A stretch of 54,491 bases of DNA, from assembly GCF_001039355.2 (NCBI RefSeq), contig NW_019774847.1, forward strand, positions 64,001 to 118,491, given 5' to 3'. The position numbers were made by a program, and so were the translations under genes. The notes under the pieces were generated by a model. The model was not told the origin of the DNA. It searched no databases and saw only the letters and a program-made list of their open reading frames with translations. The stretch is from Lingula anatina. Taxonomy: Eukaryota > Brachiopoda > Lingulata > Lingulida > Lingulidae. Within the stretch, counting starts at the first letter, position 1. Each line of letters opens with the position of its first letter. Below, piece after piece: positions 12,901 to 24,101 of this stretch.

Positions 12901-15900
12901 TTTCATTTTCCCCACTAAGAATCCTGTCTGAAAATATAAATCTGCAATATCTTTTTTCTACCTCATCTAAATCCTGTCTTTGCTGTGAAGCCCCTGAGCA
13001 GTCCACAAAGGGAACCATTGCAGTAAATGTGGAAAGAAGTTGAAAAGTCACCTGCAAAAAAAATAATGCAAAGTAAAAATGTTTTTCTATGAAACTTTTT
13101 AACAGCCTATTTAGCGCATGTCTACAATCTCAAATACTTCATCTATCTTATCTTATTTAGTCATCTTCAGTTACCAGTACACACTCATGGTCTGTGATCT
13201 TACCAGACTTTTCTTGAAATCATTAGGGTCAATGCCTGGCAGACTGAGATTCAATATGGGCAACAAGTGGTTCCTGCCGTCAGGGTACCACTTGGTATTG
13301 GACAGCATGGAGCGGGCCACTGCATTCAAACAGTTCATACATGCAGTCAGGCGGTGGGGTTCTGTCAGTGTTTCTAAAGATGGATATAACCTGGAAATAT
13401 TAAAGATGTCATTATTAACATTAATATTTTTTGGTATGTTTGAACTGTTGAAGTCGAACCCACAAGTATCCTATGAACAGACATGCTACAAACAAGAGAA
13501 CAAGGGGAAGCACTTGGCCACCATAAACCGCTAACATTTTTTTTAAACTATAGGCCATATTTGATATATTATCCTTGATGAAAAATGTCCTGTGGTCAAT
13601 ACCTCATAGCATTAATGAAATAAAACTCAAAATATTTCTTATGATAGGGGATCAACTTACTGCTCCAACAAAGAAGGTATAATGAGTTCTGGTCTTAGAA
13701 GAGCAAGATTGTGCATGGCAGCAGCTGAGTCAGAGCTCCCATATTTACTGAACATTGCCAGGAACACTATATCCTTCATACTCTTGACAAATCTGGTGAT
13801 CTGTTCATCTGTCAGTCGGTGGGACTCAAGTGCCAGTGGCTCCCAAGATGGCTTCTTGTGCCTCTCCCTGCAGAGAGATTAAATCATTTTTATATGTAAT
13901 AAACACAGACTGACAACGATCTATTACTGAAATCCCATACTCACTTGTATTTTTCTCTTTATCATTACCTAGCACACAAGTACTGATTCAACCTTATCAA
14001 CCTTTCTTGCACTTTGCACTTGGCCATGTATACCTTACCTATGCACCCTCTTCACCACTGCCAGTGGAAGTTTAGACAGAAATGACATCAGCTTCAGCTG
14101 CAAGAGTAAATCACAATTTAGCAAACCTTAAAACCAGATTATTACTTAAACACATAATGAACCCTAGATGTTAATATAGCAAAAAATTAACTCAAAACTT
14201 TAGAGTTTGCAAATGGGGTTTATAGATAATGATTTTCTCAACAGTTTTGGATAAGGTACATCTTGGTGATAAAGATAAAACAGCCAAAATTTCCAATAAA
14301 ATTTATTTTTTTTGCAACATAAAAGACTTGCATACATTGTATGCCTCTTTAAAACACAAAAAATATCAAAAAGAAAAATCTTAAGATCCATTATAACAAA
14401 ATTATCAGAACCAAAGAAGGGCATTCTTCGGGCAATGAAACCCAAGTGGCACACACTGTTTTATTTTGTAATAAGTCCTGTCACTTGCTACTCACTGTCC
14501 ACTTCCCATGGTTAGAGGGATGATAGAAGGTCTCGATGGCTCTAAACAACTTCTCTAGATGATCCTGTACAGTACTGTCACCTCCCTAAATACCATGGCA
14601 AAATTGTTAATTAAAAATATGACACAAGAAGAGTATTCTTCAGAATCATTAAGAAATCATAATTTTATATAAATATTACACGTATTCTTCAGAATCATTA
14701 AGAAATCATAATTTTATATAAAAATTACACTAAATCACCCAAGTAGATTAAAATCTTTTAGTCTGTCACTCAATGTGCAAAACAAATAAACTGTTTGTAA
14801 AATAGGTTTTTCATCCACTCTTGAAAAAATTTAATTATCTCCCGAGACACTTCATATGCCCTTTTGATAGGCAATTAGTCCCAACAAAAAGCATATGTAT
14901 TTATAAACAATTAAGTTGTTCTTGCTACAAAAACCTATACTGATGTTTAAAAAAAGTTTCACAGCGACATGTACCTACCATTAGATATGATATCCAGATT
15001 GTGACAACTGACAGGTCATAGTGATTGTGGGGTCTACTGGCCTGAACTGCAGCTGTACCAACATTCAGATCAAAGCTACGCAGAAAGCGGGTCATTATCT
15101 AAAAGCAAGTAAAAACACGAGATCAAAAAACACAAAGACAAATGAAATTGAAGTCAATCTAAACTTTTCCAACAAAAAATGTTTAGTCTTAATCACAACA
15201 ATTCTGAACTATAGGAACTATGGTTTCAGTAGATCAAAAATATTGCAACAGGTTTAAGCCAAAAAATATCTTAAGATGATTTGCACATTTTTTAAACCAG
15301 CTAGCCAAATCACCAACCATCACTAACCTTGGGCAAGTATGGGTTCCAGTCTACATATCCAGTGTTATGAATGGCTAGTCTGGCAAACAGCACAACCAAA
15401 TTCTGAAACAAAGGAATTATGAGAGAGAACAGTTTCATTAGCTCTGTATGTATCAATTCAATATATATATATGTATATAGTGAATAACTTCTACAATATA
15501 CGTAACCATTTATAATATTCAAAGTGCATTAAAAGTACTGTTCACTAGATAACATTACTTACTGCTTCCCATGATGGGGAATTATGAGCAGAGTCATATA
15601 AATTCATGAATTCTTCAAACCACAGCCTGAAAAGACAAGGTAATTATGCACTCTGGTGATACAATTTCAAGCACATTGTCAGACTAATGCTTTGTTACGG
15701 AAATGTAGATAGCCATGATGACGTAATACCTTACTTCACTGCTACATGAAGAGGATTAACACACATCTAGGACTGAAACATTAATGATCTTATAATGAAC
15801 TGTATTCAGCTATGTCTGGTTTTGAGCATATATATGTAAAATAATACCTGAAGCCTTTGTCATGGTGCTCTGGGGGCAGCATGGTTGGTAGAAACAGCTC

Positions 15901-18021
15901 AAAATATTTCATTGCCTTCCCCATGGTAGTGTCAAATGGACACATTAAAGGGCGCCACTCCTCTAACATTTCTTGTGTCGATTCCACAGAAAAATACCTG
16001 AGAAGAACAGATGATAATGAGAAAAGGGACCTTATCTTTTGCATAAAATCAATATCACTGTACATTTACTAAGGATATTTTGTATTACCCTACAGTATAA
16101 ACATGGTCTATCTATATCATGCAGGAAAGTTTCTCTGATTAAAAAGAAAATCATGTCAGGTGTTCTCTGATCATTCTGTTACAACACTTAGTGTAACAAA
16201 TTTTTCTAGATATAAATTAAGAAAATACTTACGGCCGAGCCATCCTAACAACACTTTTGATGTGTGATTCAATGGTCCTATAAAATATGAACATTTGATT
16301 AGTGTCAATAATGCAAGATACAGTGTGAATATAACTTATTGATCACCTAAATGATTTTAAGCCACAATCATTTTCAGTTAAATGGAATAAACCTGAAATG
16401 CAATCCAATTTTTAATTATTTAGAACTATTACAAGAAATTTTTACTCTAACATCTAACTTACGGTGGAAACAGAGCCAGACCATGAGGCTCATATGTAGA
16501 ATAAAACACTTCTTCTGCTAGTTTATAGAGAGGTTTCCAAGGTAATTCCAAATCTTCTCTGGACAGCAACTCCTTTTTCCTACATAACAATTCCATAAGT
16601 TGTATTAATGTCTCTTTAAGATACCAGCTTCACCAGTAATAGCAACAGGACAAAATGAATATACGTACAAGTATTTAAAAAAAATCAGCTATGCATTAAT
16701 AATCACACGACAAAGAAAAACACTATCTTTTCATGAATCAATATAGTTTATTAATATGCTCAAATTCATTAAATGGCAAGTAATAATGATTCTCTTATAC
16801 ATCCTCTTTGACAATATTACATGCTTTACAGTGCATTATGTATAACTGGTTTTTCAAATAAAACAATGTTTGAGTGCATACTTGAAAAGGCACATTTGAA
16901 CTTCACAACAATGTATACTAACTTCAAAAGTGAGATGAACAAAGTTGAAAATTTCTGCACTAATGACAACTCAAGATCTGGTATTGTAATCATCTCAAAT
17001 AGAATCTTCACGAAGCATATGTGGTCCTCCTTGGAAAACTTTAAACCGTGGCATCTTATGTATCTGGAAAAGTGATAACATGTATTGAAAAACAATTATG
17101 TTCTGGAATAATTCAACAGTAAACATGTTACATTAACAGCTGCAGCAACATGACACTGCATAAATCAGAATAAACTAAACATACTGTTACCTTTTTAATC
17201 TATTAATGCTCCATTTAAGAAAAAACTTGTGAACAAACAATCCCGTTTATTCTTATTTCAGATAAAGGTATTTATTTCCATTAATCAGGGGAATTTGGGC
17301 TGACATATTTTGCTCATCAAAATATGCTTCATCATTACAAGTGAGTCAGCAATGCCAATAAATTAAATATATATCATTATATCAGTATAAGCATGGAAAA
17401 GATAAATTCTAGATTAGCAACATAAGAAAGAAAAATGAAAATGTAAAATCCCCTTATATTTCAAAGAAAAACCAAAAGATATAATCAGTGGTTGGAATAC
17501 TAGTATATTTGGGGGGAGGGGGGGGTCAATAAATAAAAATGATAAGTTGTAAAAAAAAACATTTTAAAATAGTTATCAGGCTTCAATGGCACTAGCACTA
17601 CCATTGTAAAGAAAATATTTTCCAAGCAATGAAAGTGGAATATAGTAATAATATTACATATTAGGACACATACGTTACGCTAGATGTAATTTTAAGTTAC
17701 AGTTACACAACTAATAACTTCTCGCTGACCAAATGAATCAGAGGCAATTAACCTATGAATTAACAGAAATAAACTGTATATAGCCAAATAAACTATAATA
17801 ATAATAACATTCGGATTTTCAACTCACTTGGTCAGTTGGCTAACCCAGTGCACTACACCAACTTTCACATCACACAGCTGGATGCTGCGGCTCAGATGAG
17901 TTTTGATTTCCGCGAGTTGTTCAACTGATTCTTGGTCAAGTCCTTCAGCGTACGGCAGTAATTTATTGTAGACATCCTCTCGTTGGGGTTTAAACCCAAG
18001 TCTCTCTTCCCATTCGTCCAT
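657..18021 (-). CDS. PSME4: Proteasome activator complex subunit 4 (PA200), 3' end missing
   Basis: PA200 is a large HEAT-repeat solenoid that caps the 20S proteasome, opens its gate and helps degrade acetylated histones. The ATG is at 18021; residues 1-5 read MDEWE and the family motif [10 protein letters not shown] follows. Exons in transcript order: 17828-18021, 16923-17063, 16463-16579, 16233-16277, 15848-15997, 15563-15626, 15328-15402, 14979-15098, 14496-14585, 14039-14097, 13661-13867, 13204-13390, 12962-13051, 12656-12720, 12317-12476, 12060-12158, 11723-11792, 11465-11532, 11020-11235, 10625-10779, 10290-10382, 9957-10015, 9685-9803, 9131-9229, 8850-8912, 8510-8605, 8204-8329, 7675-7869, 7066-7202, 6748-6801, 6439-6568, 6028-6272, 5532-5727, 5191-5355, 4861-4965, 4520-4611, 4033-4164, 3458-3639, 2386-2505, 2130-2206, 1722-1850, 1160-1312 (a second copy at 657-809). 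All have GT/AG borders and phases join without a break, giving 1,713 residues. Recognisable blocks include [31 protein letters not shown] and [13 protein letters not shown]. The human protein is ~1,843 residues, so about 140 C-terminal residues, including the gate-opening tail, are not in the window. Confidence 0.95.
1114..1114. other. Undetermined base (assembly join)
   Basis: The only N noticed in the window. It lies directly beside the second copy of a near-identical direct repeat, the usual picture of unmerged overlapping contigs or haplotypes. Confidence 0.85.
1118..1456. repeat. Direct repeat copy 2 carrying a PSME4 exon
   Basis: Second copy of the segment at 615-953, with exon 1160-1312 fully intact. 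It starts four bases after an undetermined base, which suggests a join between two contigs. If both exons were spliced into one mRNA the frame would be kept (153 bp = 51 codons), so a real tandem exon is not excluded. Confidence 0.9.
14633..14730. repeat. Tandem duplication, 49-bp unit x2
   Basis: The 49-bp unit beginning GTATTCTTCAGAATCATT at 14633 is repeated head-to-tail at 14682 with a single T/A difference in the last ten bases. It lies in a PSME4 intron. Confidence 0.85.
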
Positions 18022-18391
18022 CTTTAAGCAATAAGTGCAAACTCTAGATTTGACTGACGAAATGCATGACTCTGCTCATCCCGTGGTGGCCATGATTTGT
18101 AATTTCACTGAAAGACCGATAGGGGGCACTGAGGAGCACTGCTATTCTTCAACATCAGATAAAATCAAGATCATATTTGCATACTTGCAAATTACGTTAT
18201 GTAACTGGAATTTCGACGAAAAAACTTTATAGCCAGACACGTTAGGGTAGCAGATTCAAAGCAAGATAAAGTTCGACCGACAGAAAGTCCCTACATCGTT
18301 TTTATAAACAGCTGATTGGACTAAAAGATTTTCGATCATCCAATGGTTTTATTACAATTTGTCGATCGCCGAATACGACAACAGCCCTTTG
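18022..18391. promoter_or_regulatory. Bidirectional promoter region PSME4 / acylphosphatase
   Basis: The PSME4 ATG (minus, 18021) and the first in-frame ATG of the acylphosphatase frame (plus, 18392) are 370 bp apart, or 583 bp if the family-length start at 18605 is used. Two head-to-head genes this close most likely share a promoter. No convincing TATA box was seen. An ARE-type motif lies at 18066-18075. Confidence 0.6.
18066..18075. promoter_or_regulatory. Antioxidant response element match (ATGACTCTGC)
   Basis: ATGACTCTGC fits the ARE consensus RTGACNNNGC bound by CNC-bZIP/small-Maf dimers. It lies 45 bp upstream of the PSME4 ATG, so it is in the proximal promoter or 5' UTR. Proteasome genes in animals are induced through such elements by Nrf1-type factors; that it works here is inference. 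Confidence 0.4.
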
Positions 18392-18604
18392 ATGTATGTG
18401 AGTGTGGAGGGTTGTTACTCAGTGTTATGTAGAACCGCAAGATCTATTTTATGTTTCATACTGATATACGAACTTGTCAGTATATCTTGTGAGGAGACAA
18501 CATTAGCTAATTTTCAGTCTAAGAGTTTAAGAGAGCCTTTTGTGTCGAGCGTTGCTGAGAACTCTGAGGAAACTTGCAATTCTGATACTGATACCTGTGA
18601 CAGT
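18392..18604 (+). other. Possible N-terminal extension of acylphosphatase
   Basis: The acylphosphatase frame stays open upstream of the family-type start and has an earlier ATG at 18392, adding 71 residues that begin MYVSVEG. The extension includes a hydrophobic run, SILCFILIYELVSIS, and then an acidic, serine-rich stretch. It could be a signal or targeting segment of a longer isoform, or simply 5' UTR. Nothing in it matches known acylphosphatases. Confidence 0.35.
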
Positions 18605-21162
18605 ATGAGCAGGCTGATTTCAGTAGATTTTGAAGTGTTTGGCAGAGTCCAAGGTAGATTAACAATTAAAGTGGTATTTTTATGAAACGCGAGTGGATAG
18701 AGTTTAAAAGGAAAATGCAGATGTTTCTGTACCGTGGGTTGTAGTAATTTGAGTTATGAGCAGAAGTTCTGTATGGCAATAAAATTATTTTTCATGTACT
18801 GGTTGGTCGATATTTTACTTTCCATCTCAATTTAAAATAGATTGTTCTTTATGGACCACCCTGTATATACAAGTAATTGATAGAAACATGCTTTCCAAAG
18901 AGAAAATCTCTGTCTATAACATCCATCTTAAATGATGATTTCCTTTTTACAGGTGTATTCTTCCGTAAGGTGTGTATAAAAGAAGCATGAAGATGGTATA
19001 CATGTAGTTACTGTATGTTATATGAGAAACAAGCATGGGTGTACATTTCATGTTGGAATAATCAATAAGTACTTGGGTATATGATCTAACTTACCACTCA
19101 CAAGAAAAATCCCAACTTAAATTTATTAACATATTGGTCATTCCAAGAATGGTCAAATCTACTCATCAGACAAAGACCATTGCTTTATCTCATTTTGTGC
19201 TTTTCTCCTCCATAAATGCAATCACTAATATACTTTATGATTTTTTTCTGTTGTAAACTAGTATACTCAATCTGGGCATGTAATAAATATACTAAGTGTA
19301 CTTAAAAGAATTCAAAACAGAAGAAAGTGGTGTGAATTTTTTTACTGGGTCCTTTGTCAAAACAGAGGTACTTGTACAGATTCAAAAAAGGATTAAGAAA
19401 TGGATTTTGAAAGGGAGACCCTCACACACATTCCATAAGTATAGTAACATCAATTGTACACTTTCTCCTAATTATACTCCTGTGTACTTAAAGTTCCAAG
19501 ACTTCTTTTAATAGCTTCTAGAAATGCATTGTTGTACATTAACAGAAAACGTAACATGCCAATCAGTGTCTGCTCTACAGTGTAACATTTACAGGTGGAT
19601 TTTGATTTTCCCCAGACTACTAGTACATGTATAGAAATATATATTTTTGGCATCTGTTTAAGACCTAAAATAAATCAACATCTATAGTATATTATACATC
19701 TTATCTTTATAAGATTATTATTAATATAATAAATGTAAATTAAATTTTATTATTTTTAAGAAAGGTTGACTTTGTATTTTTCATGTCTCAACTGCTGCTT
19801 ACAATTCAACCTCAGTCTATAAAAAATGCATTGTTTTTTTCAGTACACTATGAAGACTGCCACACAGTATGGTCTGGTGGGCTGGGTGATGAACACTCCA
19901 CAAAACACTGTGAAGGGCCAGGTTCAGGGCAAAGAGAGCAAAGTGAAAGAAATGTAGGTATATAATCCTATAGTTATTTGTGTATAAAACTAACATGCTT
20001 GTACATGCACTCTGTGTGTCACCTACAAGTATCTTGCACCCCCATTGTTATGTCTTACTGACTCGCACACTCGTGTCTCCAACCCACCCTCTTCTGCAGA
20101 TAATCCTGTATATATCTCTGTACAAAACTATCTGATATCATATGCCTTCAAATCAAACCCTTTTCACTATCTAGAGGTCTGAGTTACAGCTGTGGTGTAT
20201 ATCATTCTAACAGATAGTGGCCAGTTTATTGTGAAGACTAACAACCACACATGGTGTGGTCTGAATATTGATGTGTGATTTTGTTGCACAAAATGTTTGA
20301 GATGGCATCCTTTTTTGTGCAGATTGCAAATTGAGAACTACCTCCTTCCCACCATTTTCAATTCCAAATGGCAAAGCCAGCCCCTGTTTTCACACATAGA
20401 CAAGAAAAAACTAATTGCGATGCCCCCCAATAGCATGTTTCTTATATACAGGGGTTTACAATATGACTTGTCCAATTATTAGTGACAAGTGAATGATATC
20501 GCCAGGCAAGCAAAAAATGCCAACATTATTTTCAACATAGTTGCCAAACATTTTCCTCACCAGACTGACATTAAAAAAAGAGTAAAGTATCGGGATGTTG
20601 TGCCAATTAAATTTGAATAAGTTATCTTTCCTGGCATATAAAACTATTTACAGTCATGTATGTTTGGGAAAACATTTCACTGATTGGGGAAAAGTGCTGT
20701 GAAAACTTTATTGGGAACTTCCTAGTATATACAGAACTGCAGAATGTTGCAAATAACAGCATTTTGATTCATTTAAAATATAATTTTACAGTTTTAAGTG
20801 GGAGATCAAAAATGATGCAGCGACATTTTAGGCCTTCAACCCCAAACATATAGGAGTCAATGTCATTGTCTTTGTAATATAATTGAAGCTTTCGTATGTT
20901 TTTCACATTTCACATATGATAGATGATATGAATGTTTGGCCTACTGACTTTTTGATAAGATTTCCCTCATTTTAACTGTATTTTATGAATAAATCTTCTT
21001 ACGGGTTTCATTGTTTGTATAGAAGTGTTTATCTTGTTTGTCCACAGGAAAGAATGGCTTCAGAAGACAGGCAGCCCAAAGTCAAAAATTGAAAGAAGTG
21101 AATTTAAAAATGAAAGGACAATAGAAAAAACTGAGTTCTCTTCATTTAATGTAAGAAAATGA
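18605..21162 (+). CDS. ACYP: Acylphosphatase
   Basis: Small cytosolic enzyme that hydrolyses acyl phosphates such as 1,3-bisphosphoglycerate or aspartyl-phosphate intermediates of ion pumps. Exons 18605-18653, 18953-18969 (17 nt), 19844-19953 and 21048-21162 join in phase with GT/AG borders to give 96 residues, the usual size. The start at 18605 (MSRLISVDFEVFGRVQG) was chosen because it gives the family length; an in-frame ATG at 18392 exists. The catalytic arginine lies in GVFFRK, encoded across the microexon, and the catalytic asparagine in GLVGWVMNT. The block TVKGQVQG and the C-terminal WLQKTGSPKSKI also match the family. It resembles both vertebrate ACYP1 and ACYP2, so paralogue assignment is left open. 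It is transcribed away from PSME4 out of a shared upstream region. Confidence 0.93.
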
Positions 21163-21735
21163 CAGCAGTTACCAAACCATACAACAGACATCAATCTTGA
21201 TAATTTATTTGAAATACTGTGCTGTCTGGAGACTCAGCAAAAGTACGGCTGTCTTAACCTTTTCCTGTGTGACAGTGCAAAAAATCTGATATGGCTCTCA
21301 AGGGCAATGAAAATAATGTTACATTCCGTATTTGTACTTAGATTGTTTTAATTTGTGGCTTTACCTTTTAAACTCAACTTGTTGATTGTTCATCGAGTTT
21401 CAAAATGTCACCACCTGCTTGCCAGTGCTTGCTGTTAAAGTCTACATACTTAGAAGGGCTGACAAGAGCTAAATTGTTCCATTAACATATATTTTGTACT
21501 TTCACTTTATTATATATGTGAATGTAAGGTTCTTTCTGAATGGAAAGCAACTGACATAAATTATTACTGCATCATGGCATGGCAAGATTGCTATTCCCCC
21601 CCCCCCCCCCCCACCTTTGATTCAAAAATTATTGTAAGGTAGTTATGTTTTGTTCAAGTTTTTATACTTATCACCTGATGTGCTGATGTGATATAGTAAT
21701 ACTATAGAATCTCAAATAAAATTATTTTCACACAA
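21163..21735 (+). other. Acylphosphatase 3' UTR with poly(A) signal
   Basis: After the TGA at 21160-21162 comes AT-rich non-coding sequence with a poly-C run (21596-21612). An AATAAA lies near 21714, followed by a T-rich stretch. The end point is an estimate. Confidence 0.5.
21596..21612. repeat. Poly-C run
   Basis: A run of 17 C residues in the acylphosphatase 3' UTR. On the other strand it is a G-run with G-quadruplex potential. Length may be unreliable in the assembly. Confidence 0.8.
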
Positions 21736-24101
21736 TGTTGCTGTTTTTGTTTCATTTAAGGAAACACTGGTTGCGATACACGGGCAGTCCTTCAAGCATG
21801 ATTGACAAATGCCAGTTCAGTAATGAAAAGACAGTAATGGATTTAGATTTCCAGGAGTTTTCTGTTCGTTACTCTTACTTGTATTAATCCAGGAATGAGT
21901 TTCCCTTATCCCATCCATTCCTGATAAACCGCTGATTCAGCAGTTGTGACATGAATTTAGAAAAACTTTGACCTTCTCTCTTTGTTCATGCTTGTCATCA
22001 AATATTTTGATACATCACTCGTCCTGAACCAAGAATTATAAAATCAAAGATTTTCTGTTCTTATTACAGTTGATTGAATTTTTTTTTTTATGGTAGTTTT
22101 TATGGCATATTCATATCAAGTTAGCTGGGAAGTTTCCTTTTAAGTATTGTTGATTTTTAGGAACTTAAATTATAACAACTTATGATTGTTATTTTTGATT
22201 TGTTTATTAAATATTTGTTTTACATGACTTCAATCGTGTCTGTACTCATTGGCAATGAGAGCATCAGGGAAATTTAAGGGATTTGATTTAATAGATATAA
22301 TTTACACAAAAAGGTTGGTCTTCTATGAATATCACCAACTGTATAAAAGCCATTTCCCACTCTATGGAAGTTTACTGTAGTACTCATTTGCTGAAATGGT
22401 TAAAAAAATATACTCTAGTCAGCAGAGAGTTTTAAGTAGTATTTTGTTATAAATTCAGGAAGATGGTACTGGGCCCAAACTCCATTTCATTACAAATGCC
22501 CAAATAAATAAAGACAATTGTCAAAATGCACTGTCATATGATGGCCAAACAATCTGGAGTACTAACTACAGGTGGCAGCCAATTTCTGGAGCATTTTACA
22601 AGAATCCAATTTTTTTTTTTGCTTTGGAGAGAAGACATCGTTATTTAGAATGATACAAAATTTCAACAAAACCTACCACGAAAAGGAAATTATTTCAAAT
22701 CAACCAGCAAAACATGTTTTAAGACATTTTATGTACAGCACTTAATATAAGTAGAATTATAAGATAATATAATTGTGCAACACAATTTCAAAAGAAACTT
22801 TACAAAAAGTTGATATCACTGTAAATTGCTTTTTTGTGACTAAAGCAGCAGCCGTCTACCAAACTCAAATGCTGTTTGTCAATTGAGATCAAAAGAGACC
22901 TTTAACCTAACGGCTTACTTTGTGGTTTGAACAACCAAAATATTTGTATTCATGATCATACATCTTCAGATATTTTTAATTTGTGGAAAGTAATCTAATA
23001 CAACATGCTCACATTACAACAGACAGAAATAATATATGGCACCAGAGTTGAAATATATGAGAACTGGGTCCTATTACAATAATCCTTTCTTTTCTGAATC
23101 CAGTCACAGTATAGAAAACTACAAATAAGCTATATAAATTAACAGATGTGCAATTATTTCAACTACTTATAAACAAATAGACTATATGGTAAGCATTCAT
23201 TATAAATAATAGACTGATTTTGTGGACATTTTGCACACATTTTGTATCATATAAAATTTGGTTCAATAAATCTGCAGCGTAGTTCAGATAACAAAATTTA
23301 CATAAATTACAAATCAGTTCTAATAATGAACTAATTTCTCAGTTAATAACCAACTCTTTAAAGGATTAGTAAGTAAGTAATCAGAAAAAGTAGAAATGTT
23401 GTCAACAGAGTCTGCAAAACTGATAACATATTATGATAAAACTTCAGATGAAACCAAGAAAGCTTTTTCAATTCTGATAAAATATTACTAAGGTTCTTGA
23501 AATTGCATCATCAAATATTTCCTCTATACTTCACTGAGAATATTTACAGTATCTTGCATATACAAAAGTTAATAAGTTTTATTTACATGCATTATATAAT
23601 TAACACTATTCAAATTGTCCAACCTATTTTGAAATCAGTCAACAACCTTACTGAACTCCACGACCTGGATAAGTCAATGACCTACAGATTGATGTGTGGC
23701 ATGTAGATCCTCAAACCCTGTTGCATAGCATAACAAGATGAACTGCATAATTACTGGAACAATCATTCTATTAAAATGCTTGGATTCAGGATTGTCATGA
23801 TATTTTCACACCAAGTCTTACTGAATTGAATGCACGCACACACGCATATTAACTGGATATGTAGAGGTTAACTGACATACCCACTCCATATAGTAAAATG
23901 TAACTGGGCACTGATGCTATAAAAGAGTAGGTGTTCACAACTTCACTTATACTGGTTATCTCCAACAATTTTGCCTTCCAAGGAAATACAAGGGACCCTG
24001 GACTTTCTTCATATATTTCAACCAATTATAATCCAACTGTCCATTGAATTTCAATATTGGCATAAACCTCCCCAATGGTAATACTGGTAAATGTGTACAC
24101 A
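21736..24101. other. Convergent 3' region between ACYP and SRF
   Basis: No coding potential seen. The genes converge here. Much of 22.2-24.1 kb is probably SRF 3' UTR on the minus strand; minus-strand AATAAA signals occur at 23578-23583 and 22203-22208, but the sequence does not show which is used. Confidence 0.4.

Noticed and set aside
13118-13534. 138-codon plus-strand frame
   Set aside because: Antisense shadow of the PSME4 exon at 13204-13390 extended into introns.
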